From: Cephalopachus bancanus
Taxonomy: Eukaryota > Chordata > Mammalia > Primates > Tarsiidae
Direction of reading: 5' to 3'
Assembly: GCA_027257055.1 (NCBI GenBank)
Contig: JAPVLO010000007.1
Span: 434,001-498,000, forward strand
DNA length: 64,000 nt
Part shown: piece by piece, positions 30,370-42,160 of the stretch
Numbering within the stretch: the stretch's first letter is position 1
Layout of the letters: every line of letters begins with the position of its first letter
The notes under the pieces: model-generated
Seen by the model: only the letters and a program-made list of their open reading frames with translations
What the model was told of the DNA's origin: nothing
Database searches by the model: none
Translations under genes and position numbers: made by a program

Positions 30370-30595
30370 CCAGACAGTCCCACTTCCAATCCTCACTTCT
30401 CTACCCATAATTCAGGTGATACCAGGAAAGTTGCTCAACCACTCTGACCTCTTGTTGCTTCATCTATCATCCATGTAAATAAGGGTAACAATAAAACTTT
30501 CCTTGTGGGGTTATTTTGAGAGATAAATGACAAGACCCACATAAAGATAAATGACAAGACCCACATAAAGCCCTGGGGCCAGTGACCCACACACC
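30370..30595 (+). mobile_element. MIR with internal 24-bp duplication
   Basis: CCACTTCCAATCCTCACTTC, GAAAGTTGCTCAACCACTC, CTTGTGGGGTTATTTTGAG. The 3' half holds a perfect two-copy tandem repeat at 30521-30568. Confidence 0.75.
30521..30568. repeat. 24-bp tandem duplication, 2 identical copies
   Basis: The unit starting AGATAAATGACAAGACC is repeated without a mismatch (30521-30544 and 30545-30568), so the duplication is recent compared with the MIR it lies in. Confidence 0.95.
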
Positions 30596-31435
30596 ATGGG
30601 GCTCTATGAGTTTATAGCAGGTAGTGATGGCAGTTCTTGTTCCCAGGTTTGAAGGGACTGGGAGACCAGTAAGGTTTGGGGACATAGGCTGCCATCTGGG
30701 GACATCATTTGAGGACCCTGATGCGCAGAGGGGGCTGATCTCCAGAACAAATCAGAAAAGCTGTGCAGGTAGGTGGGGGTGTGTTAGAGGGACAGAGAGT
30801 GCCACCTTTGTGTCACCACCTGTCCCTTCCTTTGCGCTGGCAGTTTCCCTCTTGAGGCAAGGTGGCCCCCTTGGTTCCATGATGTTCCCCAGCTTCCCGC
30901 TAATTTCAGTGATCTGGACTGGGTTTTCTATTCCCAGAAGCAAGTCATCCCCAAACAAGCTAAGGCGTCCGCTCAGGAGTATGACCTAGCCAGGAAAGTG
31001 AAATGCTGTTTACAGCAAACCCAAACCAGGGAACACATGGGCGTACCCCCTTGCTGGCTGGGGCCTATCCTCCCACTTCCCGGCTTTTGAAGGAGGAAGA
31101 GGATGGAGGCATTTAGGAAGCAGAAGAAAGGTCGAGAAGTGGGACCCAGAGGATCTCCCAGTCCCAGCCTCTGCCAGGCCTGAGGGAAGACGGCCAAGCT
31201 CTAGCGGTCGCCCGAGCTGCTTCCTGCGATTCTTCAGGGCTGACGGGGTCATTCAGAGGAGCCGGAGACAGCTGTTGTTCCTTCCCTTGTGGAAGGAAGG
31301 GTCCCTATCCCACTCAGGAGGGAAGCCTGGAGAACTGCACAAGTGACCCCTCTGCTCCCCCTTCCTGGAAGGAGCGCCGGTGAGACTGTGCTGTCCACAG
31401 CCCCTCCGAACTGCGCTGAGAGGCCTGAAAGGGAG
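30596..31435. other. Unique sequence
   Basis: No element or gene recognised. Confidence 0.3.
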
Positions 31436-32210
31436 TGAGGCTTACACAGATGGCAGAACACATAGGAGGAGGCGAGACTTAGAGGAGGTGGCAGGGCACA
31501 GGCACCAAGCAGAGCTGAGGCTTCGAGAAGGTGGAAGGGTTGGTGGGCATCAGAGGTGGGGAGGCTTAGAGAAGACGGCGGCTGTAATCTCAGCACTTTG
31601 GGAGGCCAAAGTGAGGGAACTGCCTGAGCCCACGGGTTCAAGAACAACCCGGGCAACTTGGCAAGACTTCATCTCTACAATAAGTCAAAAAATTCACTGG
31701 GCGTGGTAGCCTGTGCCTGTAGTTCTGGCTACTTGGGAGGCTGAGGCGGAAGGATCACCTGAGCCCAGCAGGTCGGCGCGGGGGTGGCCTTGAGCATACC
31801 ACTGCACTCCAGCCTGGGCGACGGAGTGAGACTGCAACTGAAGGAGAAGGAGAAAGAAGGAGAAGGTGGCAGGGCACACAGGCAGCAGGCAGAGATGAGG
31901 TTTTGAGAAGGTGGCAGGACAGGGCACACGGACACCAGGCAGAGGTGAGGCTTAGAGAAAGTGGAAGGGTTGGTGGGTACCAGAGGTGAGGAGGCTTAGA
32001 GAAGGTGGCGGGGGGCCTGTGGGCACCAAGTGAAGATGAAGCTTAGAGAAGCTGGCGGGGCTTGGGGGCACCAGGTAGGGGTGAGGTTTAGGAACGTTGT
32101 CAGGGTTTGTGGGCACCAGGCAGAGCTGAGGCTTAGAGAAAGGGGCAGGAACATGGGCATGGGGGGGTGGGTTAAGAAGGTGTCAGGGCTTGCAAGCCCC
32201 AGGCGTGGGC
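31436..32210. repeat. Minisatellite, about 12 degenerate ~45-bp units, split by an Alu
   Basis: Units have the form GAGGCTTAGAGAAGGTGGCA, then GGGCTTGTGGGCACC, then AGGCAGAGGT. About four lie before the Alu (31436-31576) and eight after (31862-32210). Between-unit identity looks moderate, with indels of a few bases. The array predates the Alu. Confidence 0.9.
31577..31861 (+). mobile_element. Alu, 5'-truncated, inside the minisatellite
   Basis: Begins at GCTGTAATCTCAGCACTTTG, so the first ~15-20 bp are missing. It has the lineage-type CACGGGTTCAAGAACAACCC and a tail changed into (AAGGAG)n. Confidence 0.9.
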
Positions 32211-32345
32211 CTTAGTGGCAGGAGTGACTCCTTGAATGTCACATCAGGGAGCCTTGGTCCTTGGAAGGTCTTTAAGAGGGGCGTGACACCGTCTGCCCTG
32301 GGTTTAGCAGATTATGCTGGAAGCAGCAGGAAGATCTGACTCCTG
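32211..32345 (+). mobile_element. Ancient repeat family A, 3' piece
   Basis: TCTTTAAGAGGGGCGTGACAC, GGGTTTAGCAGATTATGCTG match the family A 3' section. Confidence 0.4.
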
Positions 32346-32825
32346 GCAAGATGTGGCTTGTTCACAAATGACAAGAAGCTGGGTATGAGCGAGGGCATGT
32401 GTCACACAGGGACCCCAGCAGGGTGTCCTTGGCTTGTGGTTTACAGGGATGGGGTTGCTGACTGAGCTCCTTCAGGTTCCTGCTCTCTCCCCATGTGCCA
32501 GCCCTAGAGACAGAGGCCAGGCCAGGGGGTGGGGCCAAACTGAGGTGGCAGTTCTGGCCAGGAACTCCTTTAGGAACTGGCTGCCGTAGGCTAGATTGAG
32601 AGATGGGTAGGAGATGGGACAGAGACAAGACAACGTCACAACCAGGCAGACGTATTTATTCATTCAACAAACACTCCCTGCACATCTGGGCCAAGACCAG
32701 AGCAGATACTTCAGCCACCCAGGGAGTCGGCTAACCAGCCTTGAGAGCACCCTTAAACTGTGGATCGGTGAGCTGTCTCCCCCCCCCTCTTTTTTAAACT
32801 CTTGGTCCTTTCCAGTACCCAAGGA
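32346..32825. other. Unique sequence; short family A-like start at 32648-32690
   Basis: TTTATTCATTCAACAAACAC is typical of old repeat starts. Nothing else recognised. Confidence 0.3.
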
Positions 32826-33112
32826 TATATTTTCTGTGACTGCCACAACAAATTATAAAAACTGGGTGGCTTAAAACAATAAGAATTTATCCTCCCACTG
32901 TTCTGGAGGAGCTAGGGGAGTGAGATCCAGGTGACAGCGGATCTCAAAGGGCTCCCTTGAAGGCTCTGGGGAGAATCCTTCCTCATCTCTGTCTCCACAG
33001 CTGGCGTCGCTGGCCAGCCTTGCATCCTTGGCTTGTGGACACATTGCTTTCATCTTCTCTTCTTGTTAAGACACCGTCATATTGGATTAGCACCCCTCCC
33101 CCACCCGACCGA
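32826..33112 (-). mobile_element. MaLR LTR (MLT1/MST-like), minus strand
   Basis: CTGTGACTGCCACAACAAAT, CTGGGTGGCTTAAAACAATA, CACTGTTCTGGAGGAGC, then CTTCTTGTTAAGACACCGTC and GGATTAGCACCCC are the reversed 3' to middle part of a MaLR LTR. Non-coding. Confidence 0.8.
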
Positions 33113-33126
33113 GTGTGACATCCATC

Positions 33127-33262
33127 TTTTATGCTTTATTTTGTGTAGAAACAGCTTCACTATGTTGTCCAGGCTGGTCTCGAATGCCTGGGCTCAAGCA
33201 ATCCTCTCTTCTCAGCCTCCCAAAGTGCTAGGATTACAGGCATGAGCCACCATGCCTACCAA
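33127..33262 (-). mobile_element. Alu left monomer
   Basis: Single unit (CACTATGTTGTCCAGGCTGG ... CACCATGCCTACC) after a short T-rich start. TTCCATCTT follows downstream, similar to ATCCATCTT upstream. Confidence 0.8.
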
Positions 33263-33734
33263 GCCCAGCATGGCTTCCATCTTAACTTGAAAAAAGAACT
33301 ATTTCTAAATATGATCTCATTCACAGTCTCCCTCATGCTCATCCACCAAGACCTGCAACGTATCTTATTGAGGACATAAGTCTACTCACAACACTCATTG
33401 TAGAAAAAAATATGGAAAATGCCGATAAACAAAAGGAAAAAAGATAAAAATAAAACTGTTAAAAACTTGCATCCCCCAGAGATAACCACTCTAGCATTTC
33501 GGGATATCTCCTGGAAGTTCTTCCCCTTGTACAAAAATATGTTGTCAGTTATGCAAAAATTCCATTATCCTGTGCACGCCGTCACAGCCTGTTTATTTCA
33601 CTGGTGGTTCATTTCATCTACCGTGCCTGTTCTAATTGTTGTCTTTCCCACCCTGGGCAGATCTTCCCTACTGCACCTGAGAATCACTAAATGCAGAAAA
33701 CAATAAGTGACATGGTCATAGCTACAGCTCTCAG
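33263..33734 (-). mobile_element. Ancient LINE-like fragment (uncertain)
   Basis: CAGAGATAACCACTCTAGC, GGGATATCTCCTGGAAGTTC and CAAAAATATG resemble the reversed 3' region of old LINEs, as at 7612-10330. Similarity is loose. Confidence 0.35.
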
Positions 33735-33902
33735 GTCATTATCCTGGGCAGGGTCCTGTTCGTGTAAATCTCATCACCTTCCTGTGAGGTCAATATCATT
33801 GGCCTCCCTTGGCAGGTGAAGAAGCAGATTCAGAAGGATTGTACCAGGTCATGAAACTGGTCATCATTCCCCTTGAGATTGAAACCAGGATCTTCCAAGG
33901 GC
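33735..33902 (-). mobile_element. MIR, minus strand
   Basis: AAATCTCATCACCTTCCTGTG, AGGTCAATATCATTGGCC, GGTGAAGAAGCAGATTCAG, GATTGAAACCAGGATC. Confidence 0.75.
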
Positions 33903-34104
33903 AAGGTTGCTTCTTTGTGTTAGTACTTGAAGCTGTCTCTTGGGTGTTATTACGTCAGGGGTGCTGCTAAGCTTCACCTTGCAGATCTTGATGGACAGGT
34001 GTGAGGGAGCATTTGCCAGGTAGAAGAGCAGGCAGAGGGCTTCCGGGTGGAGGAGGAGGTGTGGGCAAGGGTATAAAAGCCTGAACCCACTCACCTGGAA
34101 AGGA

Positions 34105-34335
34105 AAGCACGAGCTGCTCTTGGTAGTGCAGTGTGTGAGGCAGGAGAGGCAGGGAGGGGCCAGCTGGGTCCTGCAAGGAGTCTGGGTGTTATCCAGCGAG
34201 CCACAGGGAGCACTAAAGTCACATCAGCAGGGAGGGAGGGAGCCTGAGTTTCTAGAGTTTATTCTGGCTTCCAGGTGCAGGATGGGTGGGAAAGGCTGGC
34301 CCAGGCAGAGAGACCAGAGAGGGTGGGCTGGCAGG
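34105..34335 (+). mobile_element. Ancient repeat family A, 3' section
   Basis: GGGTGTTATCCAGCGAGCCA, CAGGGAGCACTAAAGTCAC, TTTATTCTGGCTTCCAGGTG, GGCAGAGAGACCAGAG. Confidence 0.45.
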
Positions 34336-35472
34336 TTGACCAGTTGTCCAAGGAAGCGGGGTTGCAGAAGGCAGAAGAAAGCCTGAGGGCCCCGCGGCTA
34401 CCCCCGGCTTTGGAGGAGGCTGAGGGCGAGGCCTGCTGGCGGGGTCCACTGTCATCACTCTCTTGAGTGGCATTAGGCTGAGCCTTGGGCCTTGCTGGGT
34501 GGAAGCCTGGCTCTCTGCTATGGCAGCATGGAGATGGGGGGCAGCCGCCCTGGAATACAGGATTAATCACTTAGGACTACCTTAAAGCTGCCCTACAGAG
34601 ATGGGGACCAGACCCTGCTTCCTGCACAGAAGGGCGGGCAATTGGGGGCGGGGAAGCCTTCCTCTGGCTGTGTGCCGGCCCACCCCCACTTCGTCTTTGG
34701 AGGGTGCTGGTGCCTGAGATTTGCCCCTTCTGGCACCCCTGGATGTGCCCCCATGCAGGACACCAAGCCTGCATTTCCCTCATCCACCCTTTGGGTATAA
34801 GGATGGACATGCACAACAGTGGTGCAGTCTGCCCTCAGGAGGACGGGTTCACGAACCTGTGCTGGTCCTGGACATCTGGGTAGAGAATTCTGGGCTCCGG
34901 GGTGCCTGGGTGGGTCAGAAGGGGAGTTGTGGACTCTGGGTTTCCAGTTTGGTGGCTAAGTGGACAGAGGGGCTGATCTTGAGTTTGGAAATTCCAGGAA
35001 AAGGAAGAGGCAGGTGGGGCCCAAGGAGACCTTGAATGGGCAGATCAGCAACCCAGGCTTGGCTACAGGCCCAGAAGGCCCCTGGCACCTGCCGTCCAGG
35101 GAGACAAAGGTTCCTTCCCACCCCTGGGGCTGGGTGCGTCCCCCTTCCTGGGCTGCCAACTGGAGTAGGTAGTTACAAAGCTTGCAGCATAGAGGACTGT
35201 TGGCCCTGTCTCCTCCTGTCCCTCCACTAGTCTGTTCTACCCTGTGGAAGGTCTCAGTTGGAGGCGGGAAGGGGGGTGGAGGGGGTTGGGCCTTCCAAGA
35301 AGAGGAAAAAACAAGATGTCTTAGTCAGCTTCAAGGTCAGGGTATTTTCCAAGGAAGATCTAGAGGTGAAAGAGGAGGCAAAGGCAGCCAGGGCATAAGG
35401 AGCTCTGGAACAGGGACTGGAGCAGAGCTCACTGATTGACTGATCCACTGATTGCAGGAAAATGCACACAAC
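34336..35472. other. GC-rich unique sequence
   Basis: A stretch of more than 1.1 kb without a repeat or supported gene. Frames up to ~100 codons on both strands lack recognisable domains. Confidence 0.35.
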
Positions 35473-35757
35473 AGCAGGTCGCGGTGGCTCATGCCTGTCA
35501 TCCCAGCACTTTGAGAGGCCAAGGTGGGAGGATTGTTTGAACCTAGGCTTTCGAGACCAGCCCGGCCCACATAGCGAGACCTCATTGCTACAAAAAATTT
35601 AAAAATTAGTTGGGTGTCATGGCGTGCGCCTGTGGTCCCAGCTACTTGGGAGGCTGAGGTGGGAGGATTACCAGAGCCCAAGAGGTTGAGGCTATGGTGA
35701 GCCATGATTGCACTGCTGCACTCCAACCTGGGGGATAGAGTGAGACTCTGTCTCAAA
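35473..35757 (+). mobile_element. Alu, AluJ-like
   Basis: Old dimer; AAAATGCACACAAC before and AAAATGCACATAAC after form the target duplication (one mismatch). Confidence 0.92.
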
Positions 35758-35909
35758 AAAAATGCACATAACATAAAAATTTGCCTTTTAGCCAATTCCA
35801 AGTGTGCTACTCGGTGGCTTTAAGTACAGACACAACCAGCCCCACCATCCAGCCCCCAGAACTTTCATCTCCCTAGACAGAAGCCCTGGAAATGGCCACT
35901 GGCCGAGGC

Positions 35910-36085
35910 CCAGCTGCGGCCGGGCACTGTGCTGGGTGCTTCACACTCACAAGCTTGGCCACCCCTCCTCATAGCTAGGAGAGGAGTCCATCTGACAGAT
36001 GGAGAGAGAGAGGCTCAGGAAAGGGCGTACGGTACCTGGCCCAAAGCCAGGCAGATGGTAGGGGATTTGCAGGATTTGTGTCCAG
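35910..36085 (-). mobile_element. MIR, minus strand
   Basis: CCGGGCACTGTGCTGGGTGC, CTGACAGATGGAGAGAGAG, GGCTCAGGAAAGG, GGCCCAAAGCCAGG. Confidence 0.75.
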
Positions 36086-36660
36086 TCTTCTCTCTCTCTA
36101 GAGCCCATTATGTCAGGGTGAGGGGCAGTTGGGCGATGCTGAGATTTGGGGGCACATGTGGGCCGACGGAGCCAGTTCTGGTGCTACAGCCTCAGTACAG
36201 TCGGGCTGATTTGCACACACACCCAGAAGCTGGTGGTGGATCAGGGGAGAGGGGTCTGGGCTGGGGAAGTGGCTCAACTGGGGAGCCCAGGGTGCAGGCC
36301 ACGGTGCCGGGGCTCGTGACCTATGAGGGTGACCCCAGCTAGGGGCTGGTGATGGGAACCTGGTCCTGTCCCTAGGGAAGAGCGCCGGCCCCAGCTGCGC
36401 AGAGGGCTACGGTCCCAGCCAGGCGGGAACCAGGAAGGCCCACAGACTCAGGGTGTGCCTTGGACGGCAAGGTCAGAGGTCCTCACGCCAGGCCCAGGGC
36501 GCCAGGGGCTCCAGCAGGACTCCACACCCAAGCCCTTCCCAGCCAGGATCTGAGTCTGTGCCTCTGGTGGACTCTGGTGAAGCCTCAGACTTGCCCATCC
36601 GGGAGGAAATCAGGAGAAGACTCCCACCACCTCTCTCAGCCTCTGTCCTCTATGGGTGTG
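36086..36660. other. GC-rich unique sequence
   Basis: Nothing recognised. Confidence 0.3.
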
Positions 36661-37086
36661 TGCCTATGAGCACACTCACATGTAAAAATGGGATCTTATT
36701 ATACACCCAGTTTTGCCACCTGGCTTTTTTTTTTCTCTCCAAAAAAGTCATGGGAATCTGCCCAAGGCGTTTTAGGCAGCATCCTTTCTAAAGGCAACGT
36801 GGCGTCCTGTCACGTGGCTGCCTCTTGGCTGATCTAAGCCGGTGGCTTTTGTTTGACTTTTTTGGTCATCACTACTCAAGTGGAGTGCCACCAGCATCTA
36901 GTGGGCAGGGTCAGAGACATTGCTAAATGTCTGCAGTGGGTGGGACAGCCCCGTAACAGAATTGGTGGGGAGACAGAGCCCTCGTCTAACCAGTACCCTG
37001 CTCTCCAGGCTTTAGGCTGGGTTGGGTTGGGGGGGTGGCCCTAATTGCTTTGTTGTTACAAAGTTGCCATCAGCATGTTTCTGCCA
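36661..37086 (-). mobile_element. Old LINE-like piece containing a hAT-like insertion
   Basis: GGGATCTTATTATACACCCAG, TTTTGCCACCTGGC (36690-36725) and TTGCTTTGTTGTTACAAAG (37045) resemble reversed LINE text. Between them, 36866-36975, GTGGAGTGCCACCAGCATC, TAGTGGGCAGGG and GACAGCCCCGTAACAGAATT match a common old DNA-transposon-like repeat. Confidence 0.4.
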
Positions 37087-37232
37087 TACAGTCAGCACTC
37101 ATTATTGGCAGATTTTGTGCACAGAACAGCAAAAGGTTTGCATCCCTGGATGCCCGCATTCCAGCTGGGGTCCAACAAGATCGCTCAGTGCCTTCCTGTG
37201 TTAGTTCTCACATGGAAAACCAGTGTCCTCTG

Positions 37233-37262
37233 CGTGTGTGTGTGTTTGTGTGTGTGTGTGTT
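37233..37262. repeat. (TG)n microsatellite
   Basis: About 14 TG units with one interruption, directly next to the tail end of the minus-strand Alu at 37259. Confidence 0.9.
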
Positions 37263-37549
37263 TTGAGTTGGCGTCTCACTCTATCACCCAGGTTAGAATG
37301 CAGTGGCACAATCACAGCTCACCGCAACCTCTACCTCCTGGGCTCGGGTGATCCTTCCTCTTCAGCCTCCCGTAGCTGGGACTACAGGGGCACACCACCA
37401 CACCCAGCTAATTAAAAAAAATTTTTTTTTGTACAGATGAGATCTCAATATGTTTCCTAGGTTGATCTTGAACTCCTGACCTCAAGTGATTTTCCTGCCT
37501 CGGCCTCCCAAAGTGCTGAGATGATAGGCGTGAGCCACGATGACAGGCC
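37259..37549 (-). mobile_element. Alu, AluJ-like
   Basis: Full dimer (GAGTTGGCGTCTCACTC ... GATAGGCGTGAGCCACGATG) inserted into the Tigger element; its T run has been replaced by (TG)n. Confidence 0.9.
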
Positions 37550-37971
37550 TTTTTGCAGTATGTTTAGTCCCACATATTTTGCATTTTTGTGCTTTTTGTT
37601 GGTGATGTCACTGTTAACATGACCCCAAGCCCAGTGCTGAAGCATTGTCTGGTGATCCTAAGTGCAAGAAGGCTGTGATGTACCTTACAGGGGACACCCA
37701 TGTGCTGGAGAAGCTTTGTCCAGGCTGGAGTTACATATAGTGCTGCTAGTTGTGAGTCTAACGTTCAGGAATCGGCACTTGATGTTAACTAGTGTCCATA
37801 AACAGAAACATACGTAAAAACAAGGTTGTGTATGAATCAGTTGACAACGTACTGTGACCAGAGGCTCAAAGGGCATAACCCTGTATCTCCCCAGGAGCGA
37901 TGCTTCAGTGTCCGTGAATTCAGTGTTCATGGTGACTTTGCAGAACATAACTAGACAAGATAATGAGAACC

Positions 37972-38108
37972 TGGCCAGGCGCAGTGGCTCACATCTGTAA
38001 TCTCAATACTTTGGGAGGCTGAGGTGGGAGGATTGCTTGAGGCTGGGCGTTCGAGACCAGCCTGGACAACACAACAAGACCTTGTCTCTACAAAATAAAA
38101 TGTAAAAA
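37972..38108 (+). mobile_element. Free left Alu monomer (FLAM) with perfect target duplication
   Basis: A single left arm (GGCCAGGCGCAGTGGCTCAC ... AAGACCTTGTCTC) with a short A-rich tail. ATAATGAGAACC at 37960-37971 and 38109-38120 is a perfect 12-bp duplication, so the monomer inserted as such. Confidence 0.93.
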
Positions 38109-38129
38109 ATAATGAGAACCAGTTGACTC

Positions 38130-38405
38130 TATGATGGTTTCACATGTGGTACCTGGAGAGTGACAGTCTCCACCCCTTCCCTTCATGACAGATGGTTAAT
38201 TTTTTGCATTTTTTTCTAGCTATTGACATTTTTTCATTTTTTTTTGACTACTGAAAATGACTTCAGTTCCAAGGAAATATGTGTGAAAAGGAACAGTCTT
38301 TACAATCAAGACATGCCACAGCTGATTTTTCATTTCCAGTAATTAATATTTCTCAAAATATTTAGCATGCTAATAATTAAGCTACTAAGTTTTTAAAATT
38401 TATTT
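38130..38405. other. AT-rich unique sequence
   Basis: Unrecognised; TAATTAATATTTCTC and CTAATAATTAAGC at 38339-38385 are homeodomain-like words, not evidence by themselves. Confidence 0.3.
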
Positions 38406-38668
38406 ATTATTTTTGAGTCAGGGTCTCACTCTGTTGTCCAGGCTGGAGTGCAGTGGCATAATCACAACTCACCATAGCCTTGACCTTCTGGGCTCAAGTA
38501 ACTGGGGCTGTGGGTCTGTGCTATCATGCCCCACTAATTTTTGATTTTTGTAGAGAAGAGGTCTCACTATGTTGCCCAGGCTGGTCTGGATCTCTTGGGC
38601 TCAAGTGATTCTCTTGCCTTGGCCTCCCAAAGTGCTGGGATTATAGGCGTGAGACACTACACCTGACC
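38406..38668 (-). mobile_element. Alu, AluJ-like, with a right-arm deletion
   Basis: GAGTCAGGGTCTCACTCTGT start; the right arm lacks about 30 bp around CAAGTAACTGGGG. Confidence 0.9.
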
Positions 38669-39732
<1,064 letters not shown>

Positions 39733-39987
39733 TTGTCCACTGTACTAAGAAGTATCGGTTATTGCCCCGACCAAACTTACTCATTCAGATTTTAACCTTG
39801 ATCTTTTCCTCAAAAGGACCCTTATTCACTTCTTCTTATTACTGTTGAATGACTTGGTGGAAGCGCTCTTGCTCTCAGTGCAGTCCCCACAGAGTAGATC
39901 CGTTCATGACGCCACTTGGCAAAGGTTCTTCCGAAGGTTCTTTCTTCATTGTGTTATCCAACCTGAGTGGTTTTATTTTGCAACTGC

Positions 39988-40038
<51 letters not shown>

Positions 40039-40081
40039 AGACCTGATCTGATTTGGACAAATCTAAAGCTTTTGGTTACTG
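39733..40081. other. Unrecognised sequence plus (TG)n at 39989-40034
   Basis: Unique AT-rich DNA with a pure run of about 23 TG units before 40035. Confidence 0.5.
39989..40034. repeat. (TG)n microsatellite, about 23 uninterrupted units
   Basis: The longest pure dinucleotide run of the window; likely polymorphic. Confidence 0.95.
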
Positions 40082-40348
40082 ATTTTTTTTCTTTTGATTT
40101 GAAATCTCACTGTTGCTCAGGCTGGGGTGCAATGGCATGATTGTGGCTCACTGCAACCTTGACCTGCTGGGCTCAAGAGATCCTCCCACCTCAGCTTCCT
40201 GAGTAGCTGGGACTACAGGCATATATCACCATGTCTGACTGATTTTTTAAATTTATTGTAGAGACGAGGTTGCCCAGGTTGATCTCGAACCCCTGGGCTC
40301 AGTCAATCCTCTTGCCTTGTCCTCCCCAAGTACCACCGTGCCCAGCCT
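40082..40348 (-). mobile_element. Alu, AluJ-like
   Basis: Minus dimer with deletions near both ends; GGTTACTGA before and GATTACTGA after are consistent with its target duplication. Confidence 0.88.
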
Positions 40349-40367
40349 TGATTACTGAAATGAAAAC

Positions 40368-40660
40368 TTTTTTTTTTTTGAGTTGGAATCTTACTCTGTC
40401 ACCCAGACTGGAGTGCAGAGGCCGCTCCCAGCCACTGCAGCCTCGACCTGCTGGGCTCTGGCGATCCTTCCGCCTCAGCCTTCCAAGTAGCTGGAACTAC
40501 AGGCACGCGCTACCACACCCGGCTAATTTTTTTTTAATTTATTATAGAGATGAGATCTTGCCAAGTTGCCCAGGCGGGTCTTGAACCCGCGGGCTCAGGC
40601 AATTCACTCAACTCAGCCTCTCAAAGCACGGGATTACAGGCTGAGCCACCGAGCCCAGCT
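40368..40660 (-). mobile_element. Alu, young lineage-specific subfamily
   Basis: Perfect 12-bp duplication TGAAATGAAAAC at 40356-40367 and 40661-40672. GCGGGTCTTGAACCCGC keeps the T-arm-like stem. Confidence 0.96.
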
Positions 40661-40719
40661 TGAAATGAAAACCTAAATCTCCTATCTACCACGAAGACCT
40701 GTGGTGCTGGCAATAACGG

Positions 40720-41345
40720 ACAGACAGACTTCTTGCAGGAACCTCCTGGTGCCCCACCGTGGGGTGTCTCATGTTTTATTGAATCGATGCCGAATTGCTT
40801 GATGAGTTACTTCTGGTCTCTCCCTATTGGAGTCAGTGCTGCTGTGAATATTCTTACACACGTATCTCTGCGTATTCATCCAATTATTTCCCAAAGTAGA
40901 ACTTACTGGGTCTAATTTTGAAGCAGCTGTCAACAACTAAAATCATATTCTCATGGAAATCTGATTTCTGACTGTAACTGACAGGTGAGGCAAGTTGACA
41001 GCCCAGGCTCGTACCTTTGAGAGAGTGACAGCTACCTGGCGTCCATTTCTTCTGGAATCTGGTCCTGCGTGGCTCTCACGTGGGTCTCCCATTTGGAAGC
41101 TCTGCCTGGCTCTGACAGATACTGAATTTGCAAACTCTGAGTTTGCAAACCCTGGATATTGCTGATCTGATGGGTTTGAAATGACGTCTGATTGAAGTTT
41201 TCATTTGTGTTTACTAAATTAACTGTGCGAGTGAGCCTGTCGCTGGGTTTTTATTAGCATTGATGTGTCTTCTTTTGTGACTTGCCTGCTCATGCTCTTT
41301 GCTCCAATTTTCTATTGGGTTGTCTGTAAGAGTGCTTCATCTTTT
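40720..41345 (-). mobile_element. Old LINE 3' fragments, minus strand
   Basis: GGAGTCAGTGCTGCTGTGAA, CAAAGTAGAACTTACTGGG and, at 41265-41325, CTTTTGTGACTTGCCTGCTC and CTCCAATTTTCTATTGGG read as reversed L1-like text. 40960-41200 is not recognised. Confidence 0.5.
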
Positions 41346-41640
41346 TAAAGTTAAAAGAAGGGGAGGGGGAAGCCTCTCTGCCTTAAATGAGCCTGGCTTG
41401 GACAGTGGACAAGATATCGGCTACCTCGCACACCCAGGAGGCTTCTGAAGTTGCCTGAGCCCAGGTTTGAGGGGAGCTGCTGGGGGCAGCCTGCCACTCT
41501 CTCAGCCACACCTGGCTGCGGCAGGCTAGAAAGGAACCAGACCAAGGCGAGATCTTGACACAGGCCTATTTTAGGCCGACCTCCTGTCCTGGAGAGGAGC
41601 GCTATTTTTCAGCCCATGGAGGGTTCTGCAGGCAAGGACA
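41346..41640. other. Unique sequence
   Basis: No element recognised. Confidence 0.3.
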
Positions 41641-41847
41641 CTGGACTGAGAAGCCAGCAGACCTGGGTTCCTCTCTTTCTTTAAAAAAAAATTTGGGGGG
41701 GGTGGGGTCTCACTTTGTCGTCCAGGCTGGAGTGCAGTGGCACAATCACAGCTCACTGTAAGCCTCGACCTTTTGGGTTCAGGCGATCCTCCCACCTCTG
41801 TCTCCCAAGTAGCTGGGACTACAGATGCATACCACAACACCTTGCTG

Positions 41848-41887
<40 letters not shown>

Positions 41888-42160
41888 TGTGTGTGAAGAC
41901 TGGGTCTCACCATGTTGCCCAGGCTGGTCTCAAAACTCCTGGCTCAAACAATCCTACCTCAGCTTCCCAAAGTGTTGGGATTACAGGCGTGAGCCACGGC
42001 ACCTGGCCCCAGACTTGGGTTTCAATCTCAGCTCTACCATCTCTTAACTGTGGGATGTTGGGTAAATCACTTCACATCTCTGAGCTTTTTAGCTTCTCCC
42101 GTGCTGCCACAGGGGCTTCCCAAGGCAGGCAGGTCCTTGTAACTATGATCTCAAAAAAAA
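41641..42160 (+). mobile_element. MIR split by an Alu
   Basis: AAGCCAGCAGACCTGGGTTC before the Alu; TCAATCTCAGCTCTACC, AACTGTGGGATGTTGGGTAA and CATCTCTGAGC after it. Confidence 0.8.
41684..42009 (-). mobile_element. Alu, AluJ-like, linker expanded to (TG)n
   Basis: Full dimer with CAGAC(C/T)TGGGTT on both sides (41658 and 42010). The A-rich linker between arms has become about 20 TG units at 41854-41894. Confidence 0.92.

Larger units (their letters stand above)
37089..38129 (+). mobile_element. Tigger-type (pogo/Tc1-mariner) transposon, internally deleted, split twice
   Basis: Starts CAGTCAGCACTCATTATTGG after a TA at 37087-37088, and ends AACCAGTTGACTC before a TA at 38130-38131. The two ends are an imperfect inverted repeat. 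37605-37950 keeps the wording of the N-terminal DNA-binding part of a Tigger transposase (CCAAGCCCAGTGCTGAAGC, GCAAGAAGGCTGTGATGTAC) and a downstream GTGACCAGAGGCTC block, with many stops. An Alu (37259) and an Alu monomer (37972) interrupt it. Non-functional. Confidence 0.85.

Noticed and set aside
31436..32210. CRISPR-like array
   Set aside because: Units are contiguous and degenerate without distinct spacers; this is a eukaryotic minisatellite.
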